This document shows positions 29,925-36,297 of a stretch of 36,755 nucleotides of DNA, in pieces. Within the stretch, counting starts at the first letter, position 1, and every line of letters begins with the position of its first letter. The DNA comes from a virus, in IMG/VR virus record IMGVR_UViG_3300025127_000109, positions 1 to 36,755 of that record. One strand, 5' to 3'. The notes beneath the pieces were generated by a model that was not told the origin of the DNA, ran no database searches, and saw only the letters and a list, made by a program, of their open reading frames with translations. The translations under genes were made by a program, and so were the position numbers.

Positions 29925-31582
29925 TAGTAACCTCCTTTGTTGTTTTTAGTTGCGATCATTGATCCTTGGCTTATAAAGTCTGGGCCTTCTCCTCCGTTGG
30001 ACATACGCAAGTAACGTATTACATCGAAGAAGTCCTTGAGTGCTTCGTCAGCTTTTCCCCTTGACCCATAGTTAATTAAACTGTCAATCAAGTTTCCACA
30101 GTCCTTATGTATGTAGCACAGAGGTCTATTTGCTTCATCTATGTCTATATTAGGATTGTAATTAAACCAGTCGTCCAGGGCAGCAATGCCCTGTTCCTCC
30201 ATAACACCACTTGAAGGAATAAAATTAATTCCGTAGTCATAGAAGGCTGTGAATAAGTCATCGTTGTTTTCGTTTTCTCTAGCGAAAAATCTGGAGTCCC
30301 CAATCCTTTCAGTAACCTTTAAATTTAAGTCCCCTTCTATTTCCTTGAAGAGTTCGCAGTATCCTTCTACGTTGTAACCTACTTTCTTGGACGCTGGGCC
30401 GTACTTCCATTTGGGGTCACCAAACATAGCCCATTCTCCGTATGATGCCCGGTCGGGCCATTCGGCTCGTATATAAACTTCGCCAATTTCATTTACCCCA
30501 GCCCAGATCATAGTGTAGTTCCTAGCCCCAGCTGGGTCAACAACTTGATACACCGTAAATTTCTTAGTGTCCGATATGTCGGGGAAGGTCATACCGTACT
30601 TGTTTGGTTCTTCTGACAGTACGTTTACTTCTGTGTTGAAGTAAGGTAGCAAAGAATTGGTTGACTTGACTGGTAGCCCGTACGCACGAACTTTTATTTC
30701 GTCATCGGGTCGTCCTTCTAAGTCCTTAGCTATACGCTCATATCCCCCGAAGGGGTTTTCGTCGGAATGAAGGTATACTACTGCAGCGTCCCTTGATGGA
30801 CTGTATTGCGCTACTGGTACTGCTTTGTTGTTCAGCAAGACAGCTGGTCTTGTTTGTATGGTCTCGGCGTTTTTAAGGTAGTCAGCAATGAAGGGAGTAT
30901 AACCATCAATCGGCGTAAAGCCGATTATCATTTTGCTATCACGAGTAGCCAGTCTGAATCGAAGTGTATTAACTAGAGCAGCGTCACCCAGGTATTCGTC
31001 TAACCAAGCCCCAATGTTGTTACCCTTGGGACTTTTGAACCCGAACTCAAAACCTTCCAGTATTGTTTGGTTATTACTGAACTGAGTGTAAGTTTTAAAG
31101 TCAACCCTAGTTCTAGTGTCTGGAAATATAAAACTACTCCCGGTGAAACCATTTTGCATACTATAATTAATATATCCTTCAATACTTTTTGTTTTCTTTC
31201 TAAACTCCTTGGGCATCATAGACCATACAGCAGCTTGCTGTACTTTAATAGATGTATCAGCGTTTTGACTGAAGCATACAATATGACCATCGGAGTTATC
31301 AATTACTGCTTGCATTAGCATCTTGGCGCACCCGGTCGTCTTACCACTTCTGTTTCCACCGAGGGCTAGAACTTCGTTGAACTCGTCCAGACCAGCTTGT
31401 ATACGAACCCAACCCTCTAGGTCGAACCCGTGACGTACTGGGTCTTCTATGGAGGACTTAATCCTACCTTCGTGTGCTATATAAAGTTGCTCCAGCAACT
31501 TTGGGTCTTTTTCACCTAGAGCTATTATTTCTTCGTCTGACGGAGCTGTTAGACAAGGGTGTTCTGTGAATACTAGCTCCAT
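29924..31582 (-). CDS. terL: Terminase large subunit
   Basis: DNA-packaging motor ATPase and nuclease, 552 aa. Walker A 'GGNRSGKT' (75-82), Walker B-like 'IGAWLDE' (190-196), then coupling motif 'IIGFTPIDGYTPF'. The C-terminal RNase H-like nuclease has 'YQVVDPAGARNYTMIWAG' (Asp349 as first metal ligand) and 'ERIGDSRFF' (Asp429 candidate second). It works with the small subunit upstream and docks on the portal. Confidence 0.95.
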   Translation of the reverse strand: MELVFTEHPCLTAPSDEEIIALGEKDPKLLEQLYIAHEGRIKSSIEDPVRHGFDLEGWVRIQAGLDEFNEVLALGGNRSGKTTGCAKMLMQAVIDNSDGHIVCFSQNADTSIKVQQAAVWSMMPKEFRKKTKSIEGYINYSMQNGFTGSSFIFPDTRTRVDFKTYTQFSNNQTILEGFEFGFKSPKGNNIGAWLDEYLGDAALVNTLRFRLATRDSKMIIGFTPIDGYTPFIADYLKNAETIQTRPAVLLNNKAVPVAQYSPSRDAAVVYLHSDENPFGGYERIAKDLEGRPDDEIKVRAYGLPVKSTNSLLPYFNTEVNVLSEEPNKYGMTFPDISDTKKFTVYQVVDPAGARNYTMIWAGVNEIGEVYIRAEWPDRASYGEWAMFGDPKWKYGPASKKVGYNVEGYCELFKEIEGDLNLKVTERIGDSRFFARENENNDDLFTAFYDYGINFIPSSGVMEEQGIAALDDWFNYNPNIDIDEANRPLCYIHKDCGNLIDSLINYGSRGKADEALKDFFDVIRYLRMSNGGEGPDFISQGSMIATKNNKGGY

Positions 31583-31590
31583 AACTTTGA

Positions 31591-32112
31591 CTAAGTTTCT
31601 ATTACGTCAACACGTTTCATTTCATCAATCCTAGCCCTAGCAGCGGCTAGGGTCTCTTCGTAGTCTTGTTGTGTGACAACTTGTCTATCCTCAGTTATGG
31701 AACTAGCCTCACCACGAGAGGTCATAGCCTCCCTAAAAGAGTTAGCCTTGGCTATTGATAGTTCCTTTAAGTCCTTGAAGCTTACTTCCATTTCGGGGTC
31801 GTTCTCCATTCTGTCCCGAACCTTGTCTATCAAATCTTCCTCCAAGGAAGATATGTTCATATAGTTCTTCGCTGAAACTTTTCCAGCTACTTCTCTAAGT
31901 TTGCCCAGATGATCAGAGTAATCTACAAGAACATTCAATATAGTATTTCTAGAGAAACCATACTTTTTAACAAGAGCAGTTTGGCTTGTTCCTTTGCTGT
32001 ATAGGTAAAGTAGCTTTGCTACTTTATCTGGGTTATACACAGAAAGGCTTTTGATTTGGGATAGTTGTTTGACCTCTACTACTTTATCAATAGCTGATTT
32101 TATTTCATCCAT
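31591..32112 (-). CDS. terS: Terminase small subunit (putative)
   Basis: A DNA-binding helix-turn-helix 'GTSQTALVKKYGFSRNTILN' is followed by a long helical region ('SSLEEDLIDKVRDRMENDPE'), the usual small-terminase plan of DNA-binding domain plus oligomerisation helices. First gene of the late operon, 8 bp before the large subunit. I use ATG 32112, which follows AAGGAAGAG at proper spacing inside the predicted message. ATG 32145 would sit at the predicted transcription start and be leaderless. It probably recognises a pac/cos site, not identified here. Confidence 0.75.
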   Translation of the reverse strand: MDEIKSAIDKVVEVKQLSQIKSLSVYNPDKVAKLLYLYSKGTSQTALVKKYGFSRNTILNVLVDYSDHLGKLREVAGKVSAKNYMNISSLEEDLIDKVRDRMENDPEMEVSFKDLKELSIAKANSFREAMTSRGEASSITEDRQVVTQQDYEETLAAARARIDEMKRVDVIET

Positions 32113-32152
32113 TAGCTCTTCCTTGCCAGTAGGTGACTCTTCCATAGGGCAG

Positions 32153-32181
32153 AGATAACAAAATAAATAGTACTATGTCAA
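32153..32181 (-). promoter_or_regulatory. Leftward late promoter P-left
   Basis: On the minus strand TTGACA (32181-32176) and TTATCT (32158-32153) are 17 bp apart. The predicted start is near 32146, about 34 nt before the terminase small-subunit start at 32112. This is the best promoter candidate for the whole 25-kb leftward operon. Confidence 0.7.
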
Positions 32182-32192
32182 TACTTTTTAGC

Positions 32193-32223
32193 TTGACAAG
32201 GGACTTGGCACTTGTGTTACTAT
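32193..32223 (+). promoter_or_regulatory. Rightward promoter P-right with extended -10
   Basis: TTGACA (32193-32198) and TGtTACTAT (TG at 32215-32216, -10 at 32218-32223) are separated by 19 bp. The extended -10 compensates for the long spacer. Predicted start near 32230, at the first base of the structured non-coding region. Its -35 is 11 bp from the -35 of P-left, so both cannot easily be occupied at once. Confidence 0.65.
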
Positions 32224-32229
32224 ACCAAT

Positions 32230-32575
32230 ACATAGTCCAGGAAGTAAGCCCCGATGCGGGTGATAACGATTTCCGGGGATAGCCACCCGAAGGACACTAA
32301 ACTTCACGGTACTGCACTAGGAATAATGCCTCTTGGGGACAAGGGTCAGCCCGCTGCAGTATAGGTTCGTACCCCTGAAGTAGCGTGAAGGGTACGATAA
32401 AATAATGCCTGTGACTTATGGATAACTCTTCGATAATACCTAGTCTGACTTCGGTCTACGTCATAGATGCTTCGCTTATGGCGAAGCTGTACCTTGAAAT
32501 ATAAGAGTTATGTCGCAAAGCCCCATCAGCCTTGGGGGCTGAGGGGCAAACGCCCTTGAGCAAGATATTTTTTTG
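32230..32575 (+). ncRNA. Candidate structured non-coding RNA, ~340 nt, two pseudoknots
   Basis: No ORF of note lies here, yet many complementary segments do. GTCC 32235-32238/GGAC 32292-32295 encloses CCCCG 32249-32253/CGGGG 32274-32278, knotted with CGGGTG 32257-32262/CACCCG 32284-32289. CTTCACG 32302-32308/CGTGAAG 32384-32390 encloses TACTGCA 32310-32316/TGCAGTA 32355-32361 and a GGGA-capped stem (32330-32345), and is knotted with CGTACCC 32368-32374/GGGTACG 32390-32396. ATAACTCTT 32422-32430/AAGAGTTAT 32503-32511 encloses a TTCG tetraloop hairpin (32447-32456) and GCTTCGC 32469-32475/GCGAAGC 32481-32487. AATAATGCCT occurs twice (32322, 32401). I could not match it to tmRNA, RNase P or a group I intron by eye. 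Function is unknown; folding is by hand only. Confidence 0.6.
32520..32574 (+). terminator. Terminator at the end of the structured RNA
   Basis: An 11-bp stem with one bulged A (32520-32531 with 32537-32547, GCCCC and TCAGCC arms) closes a TTGGG loop. A run of seven T (32568-32574) follows 20 nt later, farther than usual for an intrinsic terminator, so the hairpin may instead be a 3'-end stabiliser. Confidence 0.6.
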
Positions 32576-32799
32576 AGGCGTAGTTTATGTATATATAAAG
32601 AAGGCTTGCATTTTTTTCTGACTCCCACCACCCCTTAAAAAGTAGTGTGCATATGTTTACTGCATTTATGTTCACTAGTTTTTGCTTCTGGATGGCCCGA
32701 ATGGACTTTGATTAATCAAAATGCGATTTTTAAACGATCAAAGTTTTCTTTTTGAGTGATAAAAATATTCTTTTGGAATGCAATATATTAGGGTAGCAT

Positions 32800-32922
32800 A
32801 TTAGCGTTACTTATAACCTAATCTACTATTAGATTTGCTAATTCCGGGTTGAATATGGATCCTGGTATAAGCATAGCTAATCCGGGTGCGACGAACCCAT
32901 AAGCACGGCTAATATAGCCCGT
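32800..32922. repeat. GCTAAT repeats and GC-rich hairpins
   Basis: GCTAATTCCGGGT (32837), GCTAATCCGGGT (32876) and GCTAAT (32908) recur, and an inverted ATTAGC lies at 32800. The outer ATTAGC/GCTAAT pair encloses AATCT (32820-32824)/AGATT (32831-32835). GGGT-7nt-ACCC (32884-32898) resembles a T-arm in shape but not in sequence. ACGGCT/AGCCCGT (32905-32922) makes another hairpin. AAGGCTCT follows twice (from 32924). Possibly binding sites or a second structured RNA. Confidence 0.45.
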
Positions 32923-32953
32923 AAAGGCTCTGTAAGGCTCTAGAAAGCGTTTT

Positions 32954-33137
32954 CATCTTTTTGCGACACTAGGTATTCAAAAACATTTTAAAGCCCATAT
33001 ACGCAAAGTCGATTTTATCCATCTTTTTGGCAAAAATATCCATCTTTTTGAGTCAAATTGACTCATTTATTAATTACTTATACTAGTTATAACTTATATA
33101 AGCTGTTCTAATACAATCATTTAAGGCATCTTTTTTA
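32954..33137 (+). repeat. Iteron-like CATCTTTTTG repeats
   Basis: CATCTTTTTG occurs at 32954, 33020 and 33041, and CATCTTTTTT at 33128. The two central copies are part of a longer repeat, ATCCATCTTTTTG, 21 bp apart (two helical turns). All four face the same way in AT-rich DNA, as origin iterons or protein-binding sites do. Confidence 0.5.
33050..33064. promoter_or_regulatory. Perfect dyad GAGTCAA-A-TTGACTC
   Basis: A 15-bp perfect inverted repeat with a single central base, abutting the last of the paired CATCTTTTTG copies. The size and symmetry fit a dimeric regulator's operator. It contains a TTGACT -35-like half but no matching -10 was found. Confidence 0.5.
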
Positions 33138-33207
33138 CTCGATATATTCAAAAAACTAGTCATATTCTAATTATAGCTGACTTTTAAAGATTTGATAAGC
33201 TTGCAAA

Positions 33208-33288
33208 ATGGTAAATCTTAAGGAAGCCGTAATAACCGAGAAGCATACTCGCGAGCCAGCCCACGAAAATAGAACCAATTTACAATAG
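33208..33288 (+). CDS. Possible 26-aa peptide
   Basis: ATG 33208 opens 'MVNLKEAVITEKHTREPAHE' and stops after 26 residues. There is no clear ribosome-binding site. It lies upstream of the next promoter. It may be chance; the polar composition looks protein-like but the length gives little power. Confidence 0.25.
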   Translation: MVNLKEAVITEKHTREPAHENRTNLQ

Positions 33289-33291
33289 TAA

Positions 33292-33318
33292 TTAGACGCT
33301 ACTTGGATCTGATATAAT
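33292..33318 (+). promoter_or_regulatory. Rightward early promoter with extended -10 TGATATAAT
   Basis: A consensus TATAAT (33313-33318) preceded by TGa forms an extended -10. A weak -35 (TTAGAC, 33292-33297) is 15 bp upstream. Predicted start near 33325. It would drive the early genes from 33472 rightward. Confidence 0.6.
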
Positions 33319-33324
33319 AGGAAA

Positions 33325-33471
33325 CTGACAATTTACTATTATTGAAAGCTAGTGAGTAAAATGAACGAATCTATTGAAAGCTAGCAAGCCAACTCACGCA
33401 AATTGCTTTCACGTTAGCTGTTGGCGTTGCCAATTCATTCTGAATTGGTACAGAGATTTGCACTGTTAAAA
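33325..33471 (+). promoter_or_regulatory. Structured early leader with duplicated 13-mer, mini-ORF and dyad
   Basis: TATTGAAAGCTAG occurs at 33340-33352 and 33372-33384. A 7-codon ORF (ATG 33361 to TAG 33384) ends inside the second copy. A perfect 8-bp dyad, CCAATTCA/TGAATTGG with a 3-bp centre, lies at 33430-33448. The arms around AGCTAGTGA (33348-33356) and the TCACG...TTAGCT stretch (about 33409-33419) can also pair. This could be an operator, an RNA attenuator, or both, controlling the gene at 33472. Confidence 0.45.
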
Positions 33472-33723
33472 ATGAAAAGAACTAAAAATACAAGTTGCTT
33501 GTGGCGTGATACAGCATCACTTCCACGAAAAAGTGACTGGTCATTCAATTATAAAAAGAGAACTAGACCAGCTCGCAAGGCTCGCAAAGCCGAACCAGTC
33601 GACGCAATGCCGACTGTTAAACCTATTCAGAACCTCGTTATTAAAGGGGAAGTTTCACTCGCAAGCTTAGGATTAGATTATAGTGGCAACGCTACTATGG
33701 TCAGAACATCGATTCACGCATAA
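33472..33723 (+). CDS. Basic hypothetical protein, 83 aa
   Basis: 'MKRTKNTSCLWRDTASLPRK' and 'NYKKRTRPARKARKAEPVDA' make a strongly basic N-terminal half, possibly nucleic-acid-binding. The rest is 'VKPIQNLVIKGEVSLASLGL' and a polar end. No family is recognised. ATG 33472 is in frame with a TTG at 33421, but the ATG lies past the dyad and is preferred. First gene after the early promoter; candidate early regulator or host-takeover factor. Confidence 0.6.
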   Translation: MKRTKNTSCLWRDTASLPRKSDWSFNYKKRTRPARKARKAEPVDAMPTVKPIQNLVIKGEVSLASLGLDYSGNATMVRTSIHA

Positions 33724-33860
33724 TGCCTAAGGAAGTTGAAACTCGAATGATAGAACTTATGGCAACCTTTGCTATGAGTTTGCTAACTAAAGAACAGATT
33801 GAACTCGTAAAGAGTAAAACTGTAGAACGTATGAAAATGGAAGGGTTTAAGGACGAATAA
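33723..33860 (+). CDS. 45-aa helical protein
   Basis: A single amphipathic helix-rich peptide ('MPKEVETRMIELMATFAMSL', then 'LTKEQIELVKSKTVERMKME'). Its ATG overlaps the preceding stop (TAATG), good evidence for a real coupled gene. No family is recognised; a small early host-interacting protein is plausible. Confidence 0.65.
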   Translation: MPKEVETRMIELMATFAMSLLTKEQIELVKSKTVERMKMEGFKDE

Positions 33861-33870
33861 AAAAAAGCCT

Positions 33871-34104
33871 ATGGACATAAATGATTTACATAAAATTCCT
33901 GGTTTCTCACTTATGCATATGAGAGGGGAAAGTAAAAAGGAATACGACAAAGTGGTATTATCGAAAAAGATTATATACCACTTTTATAAGATTTCAGAAG
34001 CACAAAGTCATTTAGACAAATGTGTAGATGAACTAATAAACATAAATCAAAATGATAACAAAAGAAAAAATGAAGACGAGGACAATGAAGTCCTCGGAGT
34101 ATAA
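33871..34104 (+). CDS. Hypothetical protein, 77 aa
   Basis: Helical and charged ('KKEYDKVVLSKKIIYHFYKI', 'AQSHLDKCVDELININQ') with an acidic-basic end. No family is recognised and no clear Shine-Dalgarno is present. The 3' end overlaps the next gene by up to 53 nt, depending on that gene's start. Confidence 0.6.
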   Translation: MDINDLHKIPGFSLMHMRGESKKEYDKVVLSKKIIYHFYKISEAQSHLDKCVDELININQNDNKRKNEDEDNEVLGV

Positions 34105-34324
34105 CTCAGAACTAAAAGTTGCAATGCACGTAGTTCTTAAAAATATGTGGGAGTACTACCTCGAAGAACCCGACGAAAACGGGATAGCCTTCGGACTAGT
34201 GCTCGGTCTAGAAGATGAACTTGGCGATGTTCCCTTAGATGAAATAAGGGAGTACGCAATATCGTACGCCGAGGGAGAAACCCTTAACGATATAATGCCA
34301 GCTCCGTACTGGAGATGGGTATAA
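34052..34324 (+). CDS. Hypothetical acidic protein, 90 aa
   Basis: The core 'ELKVAMHVVLKNMWEYYLEE' and 'LVLGLEDELGDVPLDEIREY' is helical and acidic, ending 'MPAPYWRWV'. No family is recognised. Start is uncertain: ATG 34052, 34070 and 34085 are all in frame; the last has a GAGG nearby and would cut the overlap with the previous gene to about 20 nt. Confidence 0.6.
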   Translation: MITKEKMKTRTMKSSEYNSELKVAMHVVLKNMWEYYLEEPDENGIAFGLVLGLEDELGDVPLDEIREYAISYAEGETLNDIMPAPYWRWV

Positions 34325-34330
34325 ACGAGT

Positions 34331-34939
34331 ATGAAAAGATCAGTAGTAAATCTGTACGATCAAGAAATCGAACAGAACTTAATTGATCGTTACAACTCAG
34401 CTAGTAGGAAGACTCGCCAAGATGGTCGAGTATGGTATTATGAGGCCCAGAGCTTTTGCGAAGGCATAAGCAAAAGGTACAAAGTCGATTCCTACATAGT
34501 GGCTGCAGTAACATCAATCCTATCGCCGAGAAGCAGATGGGAAAGGAACAAGCAAGACGCCGAGGCAATGGTCAAGGCGTTCGTGAGTAATGAAGGAATA
34601 GACAGCTTTACTGTGTGCAATACGCACGAGAATAAAGGTAAGGCTTGGAGAACCCTCGAAGGAGGATATGAGATATCCGACAAATCCCCGAAGACTCACA
34701 GCTTTGCAATGAACGTAGGTCTACTGTCGCCCGATCATATAACAATTGATTCGTGGCACATCAGAGCGTGTCTAACGAAACCTGGAGAAGGTGTAGTGGA
34801 TACTGTGGACACTATCACAGCTAAACAATACCGAAGAGTGGAGGCTATTACTGCCAAGCTCGCCGGAAAACGTAGAATGAAAGGCTACCAGTTTCAAGCC
34901 ATTGTATGGCTTGCGATCAAACAAGAATGGGAGAAATAA
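34331..34939 (+). CDS. DUF7178-like phage protein, 202 aa
   Basis: Recurrent phage family with spaced signatures: 'VAAVTSILSPRSRWERNKQD' (57-76), 'ENKGKAWRTLEGG' (100-112), 'SPKTHSFAMNVGLLSPDHIT' (118-137), 'DSWHIRACL' and 'KGYQFQAIVWLAIKQEW' at the C terminus. The helical layout and 'W-x-x-N-x-x-D-A' recall helix-hairpin-helix DNA glycosylase-like folds, but I know of no tested activity. DNA-damage or DNA-modification functions are possible given the nearby methyltransferase. Confidence 0.65.
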   Translation: MKRSVVNLYDQEIEQNLIDRYNSASRKTRQDGRVWYYEAQSFCEGISKRYKVDSYIVAAVTSILSPRSRWERNKQDAEAMVKAFVSNEGIDSFTVCNTHENKGKAWRTLEGGYEISDKSPKTHSFAMNVGLLSPDHITIDSWHIRACLTKPGEGVVDTVDTITAKQYRRVEAITAKLAGKRRMKGYQFQAIVWLAIKQEWEK

Positions 34940-35158
34940 ATGAACGCAAAAGAACTAATACAAGCATTACTAAAATGCATACAAGATAATCCAATATCAG
35001 CACAATTCACAGTAAGAGTAGTCGAGGGTATTGAAGAAAGAACTAGCAACGATGAGCACGAACCCGAAGTTAATTACTGGGCTAGTCGTCTTGAGATAAG
35101 AGATTCAATTACTGATGATCCGACTAATGGCGAGATCATAATATACAGTAACGAATAA
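34940..35158 (+). CDS. Hypothetical protein, 72 aa
   Basis: 'MNAKELIQALLKCIQDNPIS' is a helix, followed by a small beta part ('AQFTVRVVEGIEER') and a strand-like end 'GEIIIYSNE'. This arrangement recalls small phage proteins of unknown role that adopt a helix-beta fold. It starts directly after the DUF7178-like stop, so it is coupled. Confidence 0.65.
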   Translation: MNAKELIQALLKCIQDNPISAQFTVRVVEGIEERTSNDEHEPEVNYWASRLEIRDSITDDPTNGEIIIYSNE

Positions 35159-35178
35159 ACCACTAACAAAAGGAAAAA

Positions 35179-35421
35179 ATGACTAAAAAACAAGAACAAT
35201 ACATAGACGATTTGGCTGATGAGCTTAGGCACGTAGTCGATAATATAGAGAACAGTATAAAAACTACTAAGAACAACTATGGCAAGTATGGACGAGCGCT
35301 GAGTTATTTCTCAGACGGATGTCCCGACAAGGCTATGACCCTTATGCTCGCATTCAAAAGAGCTGGGGCCAATATGCAAGGACTCACAGATGGGTACAGA
35401 ACATTTATCAAGAGTAACTAA
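35179..35421 (+). CDS. Hypothetical protein, 80 aa
   Basis: Helical protein ('YIDDLADELRHVVDNIENSI', 'YGKYGRALSYFSDGCPDKAM'), no family recognised. An AGGA motif precedes its ATG at good spacing, one of the clearer ribosome-binding sites in the genome. Confidence 0.65.
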   Translation: MTKKQEQYIDDLADELRHVVDNIENSIKTTKNNYGKYGRALSYFSDGCPDKAMTLMLAFKRAGANMQGLTDGYRTFIKSN

Positions 35422-35433
35422 CGAAAGAAAACA

Positions 35434-35739
35434 ATGATAGAAGTAGAAGAAGAACTAGAAACAACTTGGGAAACAGAGATGAACCTAAGTTATAATATGA
35501 CAGCGTACGCTACAGTAAGTCTGTCCTACAAAGTAGTGAACTGCGAGAGCAGTTCATACTGTGGCGACCAATGGGTCACAGAGAAGTGGCAAGACATCGA
35601 GATTATTGACTCAGATATTTTTGAGTACGAAGTATATGACGAAGATGGAGAAAAATTTGATACTGTCCTTACAACTAAGGAGAGTAGCGAACTGAAAGAA
35701 CAAGCGACCCAGGAATTCCTGGAGTCAGAACTACAATAA
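35434..35739 (+). CDS. Hypothetical acidic protein, 101 aa
   Basis: Acidic throughout with a beta-rich middle ('LSYNMTAYATVSLSYKVVNC', 'DQWVTEKWQDIEIIDS') and a Glu-rich helix at the end ('SSELKEQATQEFLESELQ'). The charge would suit a DNA-mimic or nuclease inhibitor, but acidic early proteins are common and no family is recognised. Confidence 0.6.
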   Translation: MIEVEEELETTWETEMNLSYNMTAYATVSLSYKVVNCESSSYCGDQWVTEKWQDIEIIDSDIFEYEVYDEDGEKFDTVLTTKESSELKEQATQEFLESELQ

Positions 35740-35743
35740 AAAA

Positions 35744-36274
35744 ATGAACATAGAACTGAAAAAAATACAGTACAGTAAGTTTGCTAGTCAAGAAACTGCT
35801 TGCTTCCAAGCTGATCTGTACGTCGATGGCAAACCATTTGCTATCGTAAGCAACGATGGTATCGGTGGGTGTGATATGCACTACAAGCACCCTAAGAATC
35901 CTCAGACCTCTAAGGAGTATCACGAGGAACTAGATACCATTTTTAAGTGGTACAAGGACAATGTAAAGATTGAGTCCGAGTACTCCGAAACTGGATACAT
36001 AGATGGTAGTCTAGACATAGCAGTAGGAGAACTACTGGATGACCACCTAATCAAGAAAGAGGTACGATCCCTTGTTAAGAAAAACCTTATTGTCTTTACC
36101 AATGATGGACAGAAGGGCTTCTACAAATACGGATTCAAGAAATATAAGATTGACGTATTCCCCGATAGACTAGACTATATGAGGAAGAAATTCAAGGAGT
36201 GGTACGGAGAGTTTACTCTCCTCAACGACTTCGGAATAGATGAAGCGTGTGAGTACTACAAGGCTCACACTTAA
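35744..36274 (+). CDS. Conserved phage protein, 176 aa
   Basis: 'FASQETACFQADLYVDGKPF' then 'AIVSNDGIGGCDMHYKHPKN' (an N-x-G-x-G-G-x-D loop), and later 'LDIAVGELLDDHLIKKEVRS' with 'LIVFTNDGQKGFYKYGFKK'. I recognise this as a recurring phage family whose function is not established. It precedes the Api92-like gene, another family that often travels with it. Confidence 0.65.
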   Translation: MNIELKKIQYSKFASQETACFQADLYVDGKPFAIVSNDGIGGCDMHYKHPKNPQTSKEYHEELDTIFKWYKDNVKIESEYSETGYIDGSLDIAVGELLDDHLIKKEVRSLVKKNLIVFTNDGQKGFYKYGFKKYKIDVFPDRLDYMRKKFKEWYGEFTLLNDFGIDEACEYYKAHT

Positions 36275-36297
36275 CAACGAAAAGAAAGGACAAATAA

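Larger units (their letters stand above)
32576..33207. other. Gene-free AT-rich control region
   Basis: I see no convincing gene in these ~630 bp. The segment is AT-rich, especially 32940-33200, and holds several repeat sets annotated separately: GCTAAT repeats with hairpins, CATCTTTTTG repeats and a perfect dyad. TTATCCATC at 33015-33023 resembles a DnaA box (TTATCCACA) with two mismatches. The genome has a DnaB helicase but no other recognisable initiation protein, so this is the best candidate for a replication origin; a purely regulatory role is equally possible. Confidence 0.4.

Noticed and set aside
32230-32575. tmRNA, RNase P RNA or group I intron
   Set aside because: None of their conserved core sequences is visible: no tag ORF or CCA end, no RNase P signature regions, no P7/P3 core or flanking split gene.
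32884-32898. T-arm-like hairpin, possible tRNA
   Set aside because: A 7-nt loop with a 4-bp stem is present, but the loop lacks TTCRA and no acceptor or anticodon arm can be drawn.
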